In this document: positions 15,280-23,138 of the stretch, piece after piece
Position numbering within the stretch: position 1 is the first letter of the stretch
How the letters are laid out: each line of letters opens with the position of its first letter
Assembly: GCF_042754225.1 (NCBI RefSeq)
Contig: NZ_JBHZAH010000087.1
Coordinates: 1-23,176, forward strand
DNA: 23,176 bases
From: Rhodococcus_G sp042754225
GTDB lineage: Bacteria > Actinomycetota > Actinomycetes > Mycobacteriales > Mycobacteriaceae
Direction of reading: 5' to 3'
The notes under the pieces: model-generated
Told to the model about the DNA's origin: nothing
Databases searched by the model: none
Seen by the model: the letters and a program-made list of their open reading frames with translations, nothing else
Program-made: the position numbers and the translations under genes

Positions 15280-16440
15280 ATGAGCGAGCAGCGCAGCAGC
15301 GACCAGCACGGATTCTCCACCAGGGCCGTCCACGCCGGCTACGAGCCGGACCCGCAGACCGGCGCGGTGAACGTGCCGATCTACGCCAGCTCGACCTTCG
15401 CGCAGGACGGCGTCGGCGGGATGCGCAACGGTTTCGAGTACGCCCGGACGGGCAACCCGACCCGCCGCCCGCTCGAGGCCAACCTGGCGGCGCTCGAGGG
15501 CGGCGCATTCGGTCGGGCGTTCGCCTCGGGCATGGCGGCGACCGACTGCCTGCTGCGCTCGGCGCTGCGTCCGGGCGATCACCTGGTGATTCCGAACGAC
15601 GCCTACGGCGGAACCTTCCGGCTGATCGACAAGGTGTTCACCCAGTGGGGCATCGAGTACACGCCCGCGGCGGTCTCCGACGTCGACGCGGTGCGCGCCG
15701 CGATCCGCCCGAACACCAAGCTGGTGTGGGTCGAGACTCCGACCAACCCGCTGCTCAACATCGGCGACATCGAGGCGCTGTCCGCGGTCGCGCACGATGC
15801 GGGCGCAAAGATCGTGGTGGACAACACCTTTGCCTCTCCGTACCTGCAGCAGCCGCTGGCCCTCGGTGCGGACATCGCGCTGCACTCGACCACGAAGTAC
15901 ATCGGCGGGCACTCCGACGTGGTCGGCGGCGCGCTGGTGACCAACGACGAGGAACTCGACACCGCGTTCGCGTTCCTGCAGAACGGCGCGGGCGCGGTGC
16001 CCGGACCGTTCGACGCCTACCTGACGATGCGTGGCATCAAGACCCTGGCACTGCGGATGGAACGGCACAGCGAGAACGCCGAGCAGATCGTCGAGCTGCT
16101 CTCGGGGCACAAGGCCGTCTCCCAGGTGATCTACCCGGGCCTCGAGTCGCACCCGGGTCACCTGGTCGCGAGCAAGCAGATGCGCAGGTTCGGCGGCATG
16201 ATCTCGGTGCGTCTGGCCGGCGGCAAGCAGGCCGCGCTCGACTTCTGCTCGCGCACGGAGATTTTCACGCTCGCCGAGTCGCTCGGTGGCGTCGAGTCGC
16301 TGATCGAGCATCCCGGCGCGATGACCCATGCCTCGACGGCAGGCTCGGCGCTCGAGGTGCCGGAGGACCTGGTGCGGCTGTCGGTCGGCATCGAAGACGC
16401 CGCAGACCTGCTCGCCGACGTGGAGCAGGCCCTTCGTTGA
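15280..16440 (+). CDS. metB: Cystathionine gamma-synthase
   Basis: PLP enzyme of the Cys/Met metabolism family, 386 residues. It joins an activated homoserine with cysteine to cystathionine, or acts as cystathionine gamma-lyase in the reverse direction. Fold-type I motifs are NDAYGGTFRL, VETPTNPLLN, the PLP-binding VVDNTFASPY and the Schiff-base Lys206 in HSTTKYIGGHSDVVGG. The substrate-side loop SLGGVESLIEHPGAMTH is typical of gamma-synthases and lyases, so CGS versus CGL activity is not settled; position after cbs and mycobacterial MetB similarity favour this call. The gene appears leaderless. A 14-bp hairpin lies just downstream. Confidence 0.92.
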   Translation: MSEQRSSDQHGFSTRAVHAGYEPDPQTGAVNVPIYASSTFAQDGVGGMRNGFEYARTGNPTRRPLEANLAALEGGAFGRAFASGMAATDCLLRSALRPGDHLVIPNDAYGGTFRLIDKVFTQWGIEYTPAAVSDVDAVRAAIRPNTKLVWVETPTNPLLNIGDIEALSAVAHDAGAKIVVDNTFASPYLQQPLALGADIALHSTTKYIGGHSDVVGGALVTNDEELDTAFAFLQNGAGAVPGPFDAYLTMRGIKTLALRMERHSENAEQIVELLSGHKAVSQVIYPGLESHPGHLVASKQMRRFGGMISVRLAGGKQAALDFCSRTEIFTLAESLGGVESLIEHPGAMTHASTAGSALEVPEDLVRLSVGIEDAADLLADVEQALR

Positions 16441-16454
16441 TGCGCTGACGCGCA

Positions 16455-16496
16455 GTGGTGCGGATACGGACGGTCTGGACGTCGTATCCGCACCAC
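16455..16496. terminator. Bidirectional hairpin terminator between metB and the ApbE-like gene
   Basis: GTGGTGCGGATACG (16455-16468) pairs perfectly over 14 bp with CGTATCCGCACCAC (16483-16496), with a 14-nt loop. It sits between two convergent genes, 15 bp after metB and 17 bp after the minus-strand gene's stop. Confidence 0.8.
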
Positions 16497-16512
16497 CGCG
16501 CCGCAGGCGCAG

Positions 16513-17292
16513 TTACGGCCAGCCGCCGAGCAGCCGGACCCGGAACTCCCGGTCCACCATCCGGGTGGGCAGCCCCAGCGACTCGATCCAGTCGGCTCCG
16601 GCCGCGCCCGCCCACACCGCGGCCCGGCTCACAGCCGCCGCGGTGCACGCCGACCCCGCCACCACGCTGGCCGTACGCCAGTGCGGGGGATCGGCAGTGT
16701 CCGGGTGCAGGGGAGTGACGGTGCTGGCGGTGGCCAGTCCCGATCCGGACGGGATCGAGACCTGACAGGACGGATCGCCGGGCAGGTCCTCGACCTTGAT
16801 CTGCCAGCCGTCGGACGGATCCGGACCCGCGGTGGCCACGTCGCCGCCGAGGCTGACGAGGACGCCGCAGCCGAGCAGGGAAGCCACCGCCTCGGCGCAC
16901 TGGTCCGCCGTGGCCGCGCGTGAGGTCGCGCCGAGGTTGAGGGTGATGCCCGCGGGCACGGTGATCAGGTGGTCGTGCACCACCACAGCGCGCCACGCCC
17001 TGGGCCGTGCCGACCCCACCGTCGGGTCGACGAGGCCGTCGGTGAGCTCGGCCGCGGCGAGGGCGCGCCGAACCTGTTGTACGAGAGCGGCACTCGCCGA
17101 GAACGGTCGGCCCTCCGACTGGTTGAGCGCCCGGATCTCGGAATCCTCCCTGGCGTCGCTCACCGCGACGTCGGCGACAGCCAGGTGTCCGCGAACCAGA
17201 TGCCAGGCCGAGTCCAGCAGGTCGGGTTCGGTGACGACCACTGTCGCCCGGACGCCCCACAGGGACCAACTCTTCGACGACTTGTGTGTCAC
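16513..17292 (-). CDS. ApbE-like FAD:protein FMN transferase (divergent)
   Basis: Related to ApbE, which uses FAD to attach FMN to Thr of target flavoproteins; 259 residues. Family marks are GVRATVVVTEPD, SEIRALNQSEGRPF, DGLVDPTVG (residues 85-93), NLGATSRAATADQCAEAVA (119-137) and LVSLGGDVATAG (145-156). Typical residues are missing: the NLGG-IAKGY lysine region reads ATSRAATAD, the DPRTG element reads HPDTA, and the usual ADALATA metal motif reads TAAAVSRA. Metal binding and catalysis are therefore doubtful. There is no signal peptide or lipobox, unlike most ApbE lipoproteins. GTG 17292 was chosen because it starts 5 nt after the upstream small gene, with GGTGGA near it, and codons before it look non-coding. 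It may be an inactive or specialised homologue. Confidence 0.75.
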   Translation of the reverse strand: MTHKSSKSWSLWGVRATVVVTEPDLLDSAWHLVRGHLAVADVAVSDAREDSEIRALNQSEGRPFSASAALVQQVRRALAAAELTDGLVDPTVGSARPRAWRAVVVHDHLITVPAGITLNLGATSRAATADQCAEAVASLLGCGVLVSLGGDVATAGPDPSDGWQIKVEDLPGDPSCQVSIPSGSGLATASTVTPLHPDTADPPHWRTASVVAGSACTAAAVSRAAVWAGAAGADWIESLGLPTRMVDREFRVRLLGGWP

Positions 17293-17297
17293 CGGCG

Positions 17298-17516
17298 TCA
17301 GGATCCACCCGAGATCACGTCGAAGGCGCCGCTGCCGGCGCTGACGGGCGGTGGTGGCGCGGTGTCGGCGGCCGCGAGCGGTGCGGCGGCGAGGGACCCG
17401 AGGCCGATCGCGCCGACGATTCCGGATGCCGCGAGGGCTCGGCGGACCCGGGAGGGGCGGGTCACCGGGGCGGATCCGGTGGTCGCGGGCTGTCGGGCAT
17501 CGGGTCGGGCACTCAT
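17298..17516 (-). CDS. Small secreted peptide upstream of the ApbE-like gene
   Basis: 72-residue protein with a long basic N-region (RPSRVRRALAASG), a hydrophobic core (IVGAIGLGSLAAAPLAAA) and a likely signal peptidase site near residue 50. The predicted mature part is only about 22 residues, starting DTAPPPPVSAG and ending SGAFDVISGGS. The last seven residues resemble the D-x-(V/I)-S-G-A-T site of FMN-binding domains that ApbE modifies, but the acceptor Thr is missing (GGS), so this is a suggestion. GGGAG precedes the ATG at very short spacing. Its stop is 5 bp before the ApbE-like GTG, so the two are cotranscribed. It could be a remnant of an FMN-binding protein or a genuine secreted peptide. 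Confidence 0.6.
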   Translation of the reverse strand: MSARPDARQPATTGSAPVTRPSRVRRALAASGIVGAIGLGSLAAAPLAAADTAPPPPVSAGSGAFDVISGGS

Positions 17517-17723
17517 GGCTCCCAGGGTCCACCCCGGGCCTGAGAGATACCTGAGCGTGGGCTGGCAATTGCCCCAGGTAACGGCCGACTCGCCGGGCCC
17601 GATTCCACGGTGTGGGCAGCAACCTGAAGGCAAACTAAGAGAACGCGCCAAATTCGCCCCAGCACCACCCCGCGAGTCATAACGTTGGACCTCGAAGGCC
17701 CGCTCGACCAAGGGAGATTGCGA

Positions 17724-19037
17724 ATGCCGGTTGACCCCACGGCGGTGATAGTCGCCGTAGCGACAGCTCTCGGCGGCCTGGTACAAGGCGCAGACCTCCC
17801 CGCTCCGGTCAAAGATCAAGCAGCACAAGCGATTCAATCGGTACAAGCCTCCTCGCCGGCGGCCGGCAAGCAGATCAGCGACGTGATCGGCCAGCTGCCG
17901 CAGCAGATGCAGGAACCCGCACGGCAGGCGGTCGCCGACGCGGCCACGGCGGTGCAGACGGCGGTCCAGCCGTACCTGCCACCGCCGCCACCCGCACCCG
18001 TGGACGCGCCACCGCCCGTGGTCACCCCGCCCCCGCCCGCGCCGGTGGTGCCGCGGGCAACCACGGTCACCGCCGACGACGTCGCCGAGGTTCCGCTCGG
18101 CGGCGACTTCTCGCGGACCGTCTCCTCGCTCGACGCGGCCTTCCCCGGCGCGAACCTGGCGCCCATCGGGGCGATCGGGGTGTTCGTGCCCTGGCTGCAG
18201 AAGGCGGGCGCGATCTGCGACGGCGTCAAGGCGCCGGTCATCGCGGCGCTGTACAACGCGGAGAACGGATTCCGGTTCGGTCCGACCGCACCGGTGTCGC
18301 GGACCGGCGCGCTCGGACCGGGCCAGTTCATGCCGGGCACGTGGGCCAAGTACGGCAAGGACGCGGACGGCGACGGCAAGGCGGACGTCCTCGGCGTCGC
18401 CGACCCGGTGATGGCGTCCGGGCACCTGCTCTGCGACATGTACGGGCAGATCGACGAATGGAAGAAGCAGGGCATCGTCAAGGGCGACACCCTGGACCTG
18501 ACCATCGCCGGGTACAACGCGGGCGTGGAGGCGGTGCGGCGCGCGGGCGGCATGCCCGGCGGTTCGTTCGACTACGAGCACCAGACCAAGCCGTATGTCG
18601 CCAAGATCCGGGCGTCCGAGCCGGTGTTCGCCGCGATCCTGGCGCCGTTCAGCGGCGACGGGACCATCGGCAGCAAGGTGGTCGAGGCGGCGCTGCGGTA
18701 CCTGGGTCTGCCGTACGTGTGGGGCGGCGGCAACATCAACGGTCCGTCCGGCGGCGGGTTCGACTGCTCGGGGCTGACCTCGTACGCGGTGTACGCGGCC
18801 ACCGGTGACACCCTCACGTTGCCGCGCACGTCCGAGACCCAGTGGAACATCGGCACGGAGATCCCGATGTCGGAGGCGCGGCCGGGCGACCTGCTGTTCG
18901 GCAACTGGCAGTCGGGCGGCCCCGGGCACGTGGCGATCTACATCGGCAACGGCCAGATGGTGCATGCACCGCAGACCGGCGACGTGGTGAAGGTGGGAAA
19001 GGTGTTCGACGGGATGAAGGTGCGCCGAATCGTCTAG
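17724..19037 (+). CDS. Bifunctional peptidoglycan hydrolase: SLT-type transglycosylase plus NlpC/P60
   Basis: Two-domain cell-wall hydrolase of 437 residues. After a hydrophobic N-terminus (PTAVIVAVATALGGLVQG) and a Gln/Ala-rich helical stretch comes a Pro-rich linker (83-110). The transglycosylase-like domain (about 145-305) has catalytic Glu180 in LYNAENGF, GALGPGQFMPGTWAKYG, and an EF-hand-like calcium loop DADGDGKAD (213-221), with IAGYNAGVEAV following. The NlpC/P60 domain (about 315-437) has Cys348 in FDCSGLTSY, His402 in GHVAIYIG and His414 in MVHAP. AGGGAG (17711-17716) fixes ATG 17724. The N-terminus has no Lys or Arg before the hydrophobic stretch, so export by the ordinary Sec route is uncertain. 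A GGTAACGGCCGAC block at 17577-17589 resembles the one before the second M23 gene. Confidence 0.88.
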   Translation: MPVDPTAVIVAVATALGGLVQGADLPAPVKDQAAQAIQSVQASSPAAGKQISDVIGQLPQQMQEPARQAVADAATAVQTAVQPYLPPPPPAPVDAPPPVVTPPPPAPVVPRATTVTADDVAEVPLGGDFSRTVSSLDAAFPGANLAPIGAIGVFVPWLQKAGAICDGVKAPVIAALYNAENGFRFGPTAPVSRTGALGPGQFMPGTWAKYGKDADGDGKADVLGVADPVMASGHLLCDMYGQIDEWKKQGIVKGDTLDLTIAGYNAGVEAVRRAGGMPGGSFDYEHQTKPYVAKIRASEPVFAAILAPFSGDGTIGSKVVEAALRYLGLPYVWGGGNINGPSGGGFDCSGLTSYAVYAATGDTLTLPRTSETQWNIGTEIPMSEARPGDLLFGNWQSGGPGHVAIYIGNGQMVHAPQTGDVVKVGKVFDGMKVRRIV

Positions 19038-19048
19038 TCGCCAGCGCC

Positions 19049-19054
19049 TAGGAT
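19049..19054 (+). promoter_or_regulatory. Candidate -10 box of a leaderless transcript
   Basis: TAGGAT fits TANNNT and ends 7 nt before the GTG at 19062, with no ribosome binding site between. This decides the start of the first SEC-C protein gene and indicates a promoter separate from the hydrolase gene ending at 19037. Confidence 0.5.
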
Positions 19055-19061
19055 CGAAGGC

Positions 19062-20972
19062 GTGACCGATCCGATCGATCCCCGTGACGTGATCGCCGAT
19101 GCGGCGATGAGCATCCTCCGTGAGCAGGGCCCGCTCACGGCCCAAGACTGGGGGCAACTACTCGCGGACGCGGGGCACGGTCCCGTGGCCGAGATGGTGC
19201 AACTGGTCGAACTGCTCGACGACGAGGACGTCGGGTACCTGCCGGACGGCCGCACCGTCGCGCTCGACTCGCTGCTCGAGGGCAGAGTGTTCACCCACCG
19301 GCTCACAGAGACGGAGATCGCGGCGGGCATTCTCGACGCCAACCCCGATCTCACCCCGCTCACGGTGTACGTCCTCGACTCCGATCAGGAGCGAGCAGGC
19401 CAGTTCCGGGTCGTCTTCGCGGACGCCGACGAACCGACCTTCGCCGATCGCGGCGTCGACGACCCGAACTTCCCGTACGGCGAGGGCCTGCTGCTTGCTG
19501 CGGATGCGTTGTCGTCTTACGCCGCAGGCGATCTCGTCGGACTCGCCGTCCGGGGCGGACAGGTGGAACTCGAACGGGTCGATGCGGTGGAGGCCGCGGA
19601 CGTGTCGGCCGGACTCGGCCGGATCCTCGGCGACGAGGGAGCCGACAACCTCGACGCTGTCGTCTGGCAGTTGGCGGCCGACGACCCCGCGCTGTTCACC
19701 CGCCCGGCCGCCCCGCTCGGCGAGCTGATCGAGGCCGCCGGTTTCGAGCGGGACGGCGACTACGTGGCGGTGCGTGGATTCGACTTCGAAGCACACCATC
19801 TGGCGACGCACATCGGCATGGTCGCCCGCGAACACGAACTGCACCCGGACGAGGCGTCCGCGGTAGTCGCCTTCCTCGCACTGGTCGGGCAGACCCGGGA
19901 CGTCGCACACGACGGAACCGACCCGGGATCCTGGGCGCGCGAGCATGTTTCGTCTGAGCCGGATCGCTACGCGGGTCTCGCCGACCCCGTAGCCGCCGCG
20001 GCCGCGCTCGAACTGGTCGCCGGCTTCTCCGACCGGCCCGACGCGCTGTACGCGGCGTCGGTGGCGCTGGTGGAGACAGGTCCGCGGCGGGCCAGGGCGT
20101 CGGCGCACTGGCTGGCAGGCAATGCCGCCGATCGGCTCGGCGACGTGGTCGCCGCGGAGGCGCACTTCGAGGACGCGGCGGCGCTCGACGACGGGTGCGC
20201 GCCCGCCGTGTTCGCGCTCGCGCAGCTCGCCTCCGACCGGGGTGACGCCGTCCGGGGGCTCTCGCTGCTGGGGCGGATCGAGGGCGGCGACGCCGAGCCG
20301 CTGTACGCGGTGCTGCAGCGGTACGTGCCGACCGAGCATCCCGGTCTGGGGCGCAACGACCGTTGCTGGTGCGGCTCGGGCCGCAAGTACAAGGCCTGTC
20401 ACCTGGGCAAGGTCGACAACTCCCTCGACGACCGGGCGCGGTGGCTCTACCGGAAGGCCGAGTGGTTCGCCCTGAGTCCGGAGCTGTTCGACGTCACGTA
20501 CGACCTGGCCGAGGTCCGGGCTGCGCACTGGGACGGCGAGGACGCGGTGGGCCGGGCCTTCCAGGACCCGCTCGCGCTCGACGTCGCGTTGTTCGAGTGC
20601 GGGGTGTTCGCGCTGTACCTCGCGCGGCGCGGTTCGCTGTTGCCCGCCGACGAGTTCGAACTGGCCCAGCGCTGGTCGGAGGCGAAGCGCTCGGTGTTCG
20701 AGGTGATCGCGGTGCGGCCGCAGGACGGGCTGACGCTGCGCGACGAACGCACCGGCGAGGTGGTCGAGGTGCTCGAACGGTCGGGCAGCGCGCAGTTGGC
20801 ACCCGGCGACTTCGTCTGCGCCCGGGTCGTTCCCGCGGGTTCGACGACGCAGATCTTCGGTGGCATCGAACCGGTGGCACCGTCGAGCCGGGCCGAACTG
20901 CTGGCACTGCTGGATGCGGAGGACGCCGATCCCGCCGAGCTGGTCGAGTTCCTCAGCGAGCGTTTCGCCTAG
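19062..20972 (+). CDS. SEC-C motif protein with winged-helix-like and TPR-like parts (paralogue 1)
   Basis: Cytoplasmic protein of 636 residues, function unknown. The N-terminus (AMSILREQGPLTAQDWGQLL and on to residue 75) resembles a winged-helix domain; the conserved EGRVFTHRL follows. The middle (about 90-300) is an acidic, unassigned domain; residues 345-405 form TPR-like helix pairs (AHWLAGNAADRLGDVVAAEA). The SEC-C motif at 430-447, RNDRCWCGSGRKYKACHL, has zinc ligands Cys435, Cys437, Cys446 and His447, as at the C-terminus of SecA and YecA. The C-terminal 190 residues contain an alpha-helical part (LFDVTYDLAEVRAAH) and a beta-rich end (FVCARVVPAGSTTQIFGGIE). SEC-C motifs bind zinc and mediate protein or ribosome contacts in other proteins (established); here the role is open. 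The next gene is a full-length paralogue. Confidence 0.8.
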   Translation: MTDPIDPRDVIADAAMSILREQGPLTAQDWGQLLADAGHGPVAEMVQLVELLDDEDVGYLPDGRTVALDSLLEGRVFTHRLTETEIAAGILDANPDLTPLTVYVLDSDQERAGQFRVVFADADEPTFADRGVDDPNFPYGEGLLLAADALSSYAAGDLVGLAVRGGQVELERVDAVEAADVSAGLGRILGDEGADNLDAVVWQLAADDPALFTRPAAPLGELIEAAGFERDGDYVAVRGFDFEAHHLATHIGMVAREHELHPDEASAVVAFLALVGQTRDVAHDGTDPGSWAREHVSSEPDRYAGLADPVAAAAALELVAGFSDRPDALYAASVALVETGPRRARASAHWLAGNAADRLGDVVAAEAHFEDAAALDDGCAPAVFALAQLASDRGDAVRGLSLLGRIEGGDAEPLYAVLQRYVPTEHPGLGRNDRCWCGSGRKYKACHLGKVDNSLDDRARWLYRKAEWFALSPELFDVTYDLAEVRAAHWDGEDAVGRAFQDPLALDVALFECGVFALYLARRGSLLPADEFELAQRWSEAKRSVFEVIAVRPQDGLTLRDERTGEVVEVLERSGSAQLAPGDFVCARVVPAGSTTQIFGGIEPVAPSSRAELLALLDAEDADPAELVEFLSERFA

Positions 20973-21131
20973 GTTCCGGCCGGCCGACGACCTGCTGAGC
21001 GCGCGCCACCAGGTCCGACAGGCGTACGGGGACCACGGTTCTCGGCTCTGGCGGCACAGCTCCCACCCCGATTGCCCTCCTCCGCCCGAGCGGTGGGCGG
21101 CGGGCCGCCGTCGGTCGCCTACGATCGCGGG
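20973..21131. other. Intergenic region between the SEC-C paralogues
   Basis: 159 bp with no gene or strong hairpin recognised. A TACGAT box at 21120-21125, 6 nt before the GTG, probably provides a leaderless start for the second paralogue, so the two genes may be expressed separately. Confidence 0.4.
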
Positions 21132-23138
21132 GTGATCGTCTCGACCGAACTTCGCGGTGACCGGCATCTCGAGATCGTCGGCCGCTCTCGCCTGGACCCC
21201 GATCTCGATGAGATCGGCGTCGATCTCGACGAGATCGACGCCGCCGCGAGGGCGATCGCTGTGCTGCGCCAACGCGGCCCGTCCACCGTCGACGACTGGG
21301 TGGCCGCACTGGTCGACCTCGGACTCGGCACCGCCGTGGAGATGACCGAAATGGTGCGCGGCCTCGACGGCCCGGCGCTCGGAGTACTCGCCGACGGACG
21401 AGTCGCAGCCGTCGACAGCGTGCTCGAGGGTCGGGTGTTCACGCATCGGCTCTCCGCCGAGGAGATCGCCTCTGGTGTCGTCGACATCGATCCGGACCTG
21501 TCCGCGCTGACGGTGCTCGTCGGATCGGACGCCCACGTCGGCGACTGCGAGGTCGACGTCGTGTTCCCCACCTTGGACGCCGAGCTGCTGGCCGCGCGCG
21601 GCCGCACCGACATCGCCGCTCCCGAAATCGAGCGACTGCTGCTCGATCCCGGCACGCTCGCCGGATACACCGCGGGGGACATGATCGGTCTCGGCCTGGC
21701 GGGCGGGACGCTGCGGTTGGTCCGCGTCGACCGGACCGTCGCGACCCCGGATCTCACCGAGTCGTTGCGCCGGATCATCGCCGAGGGCACCGCCGAGCAC
21801 ACCGACCCCGTCGTCTGGCAGCTCGTCGCCGACGACGAGGACCGGGTCCTGTTCACCGCGCCCACCCTGCCGCTGGCGGAGCTGCTCGACCTCGCCGGGT
21901 ACGACTGCGAACGCAACTACCTGGCACGGCGCGGCTTCGATTTCGACGCCTACCACCGCGCCACCCTCATCGAGTCGATCGCCCGGCAGAACAAGCTGCG
22001 GCTCGCCGACGCGGGCGCCGTCGTCGATTTCACCGACCTCGTCCACGAGATCACCGACGCCGCCGAACGGGGCGAGCAGCCGACCACCGTCGCCGCCGCC
22101 CGCGTCGCTGCCGATCCCGCCGCCTTCCTGCCACTCGAGGACCCGTCGACCGCGGCGGTCGCGCTCGACCTCGCCACCACCGGCGACACGCGCGCCGCGT
22201 CGCTCCAGGTCGCCGCATCGGCGCTGGTCGAGCACGCGCCGCGCCGATTGACGGCGGCCGCCCACTGGCTCGCGGGTAAGGCCGCCGATCAGCTCGGTGA
22301 CGTACGGGTCGCCATGGCGCATTACGAGCGCGCCCTGGACCGGGACCCGAACTGGATGCTGGCCGCGTTCGACCTGGCATTGCTCGCCGCCGACGCCGGC
22401 GACGTCGCTCGCGCACAGTCGCTGCTGGCCCGCGTCGAGGGCGGCGACGCGGAGACTCTGCAGGAGGTGCTGGCGCGCTACCAACCGGCGGAGCGTCCAG
22501 GGCTTGGCCGCAACGACCGCTGCTGGTGCGGGTCCGGCCGCAAGTACAAGGCATGCCACCTCGGCAGGTCCGACCTCACGGTCGACGCGCGCGCAACCTG
22601 GTTGTACACCAAAGCCCTGATGTTCGCGCGGACGCCGGAACTGTTCGATCTGGTCTACCGGCTCGCCGAGATCCGGGCCTCGCACGCCGACGAAACCGAG
22701 GACGCCACCATCGCGGCGCTCGAAGGCGGCCTCGTCATCGACGCGGCGCTGTTCGAGGGCGGCGTCCTCGAACAGTTCCTCGCCCGCCGCGCGCAGGTGC
22801 TGCCCACGGCGGAACTCGAACTCGCGCGCCAGTGGCTGGCCACCCGGCGTGGCCTGTACGAGGTGACGGAGGTGGTGCCGCTCCGGTCGCTGACCCTGCG
22901 CGCGGTGACCGGTGGGGAGACGGTGGAGGTGATCGACTCCGTGGCGGGCCACAACTTCGCAGTCGGGGCCCTGGTCTGCGCCCGGTTGCTGCCGACCGGC
23001 GAGTCGATCCGGGCGTTCGGCGGAATCGAACCGGTCGACCCGCGGTACCTGGACGAGCTGACGGAGATCTGCGGGTCCGCGAACGCGGATCCGGACGAAA
23101 TGGTGGACGTGCTCAGTCTCGCGTTCCCGGCGGACTGA
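21132..23138 (+). CDS. SEC-C motif protein, paralogue 2
   Basis: 668-residue paralogue of the preceding gene, alignable over nearly its full length. Shared blocks are VLEGRVFTHRL, PVVWQL, YLARRGFDFDAYHR, AAHWLAGKAADQLGDVRVA, the SEC-C motif GRNDRCWCGSGRKYKACHLG (Cys464, Cys466, Cys475, His476) and the tail VCARLLPTGESIRAFGGIEP. It differs by a 27-residue N-terminal extension with a DLDEIGVDLDEID repeat, and by a more variable middle. GTG 21132 was chosen because a TACGAT -10-like box lies 6 nt before it, and the 60-nt in-frame extension to 21072 has no ribosome binding site. The 19-residue core around the SEC-C ligands is identical in both proteins, while the surroundings have diverged, suggesting an old duplication kept for a shared partner. 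No function is recognised. Confidence 0.8.
   Translation: MIVSTELRGDRHLEIVGRSRLDPDLDEIGVDLDEIDAAARAIAVLRQRGPSTVDDWVAALVDLGLGTAVEMTEMVRGLDGPALGVLADGRVAAVDSVLEGRVFTHRLSAEEIASGVVDIDPDLSALTVLVGSDAHVGDCEVDVVFPTLDAELLAARGRTDIAAPEIERLLLDPGTLAGYTAGDMIGLGLAGGTLRLVRVDRTVATPDLTESLRRIIAEGTAEHTDPVVWQLVADDEDRVLFTAPTLPLAELLDLAGYDCERNYLARRGFDFDAYHRATLIESIARQNKLRLADAGAVVDFTDLVHEITDAAERGEQPTTVAAARVAADPAAFLPLEDPSTAAVALDLATTGDTRAASLQVAASALVEHAPRRLTAAAHWLAGKAADQLGDVRVAMAHYERALDRDPNWMLAAFDLALLAADAGDVARAQSLLARVEGGDAETLQEVLARYQPAERPGLGRNDRCWCGSGRKYKACHLGRSDLTVDARATWLYTKALMFARTPELFDLVYRLAEIRASHADETEDATIAALEGGLVIDAALFEGGVLEQFLARRAQVLPTAELELARQWLATRRGLYEVTEVVPLRSLTLRAVTGGETVEVIDSVAGHNFAVGALVCARLLPTGESIRAFGGIEPVDPRYLDELTEICGSANADPDEMVDVLSLAFPAD

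Noticed and set aside
19146..19156. GACTGGGGGCA, identical to the 3' end of the tRNA-Leu (2146-2156), as a possible attachment site
   Set aside because: Eleven bases only, inside a coding sequence 17 kb away, with no integrase; probably chance.
19158..22952. Open frame of over 1,200 codons antisense to both SEC-C genes
   Set aside because: Length comes from the strong codon bias of the genes on the plus strand. The product is repetitive only because the two genes are paralogues, and no start signal or domain is seen.
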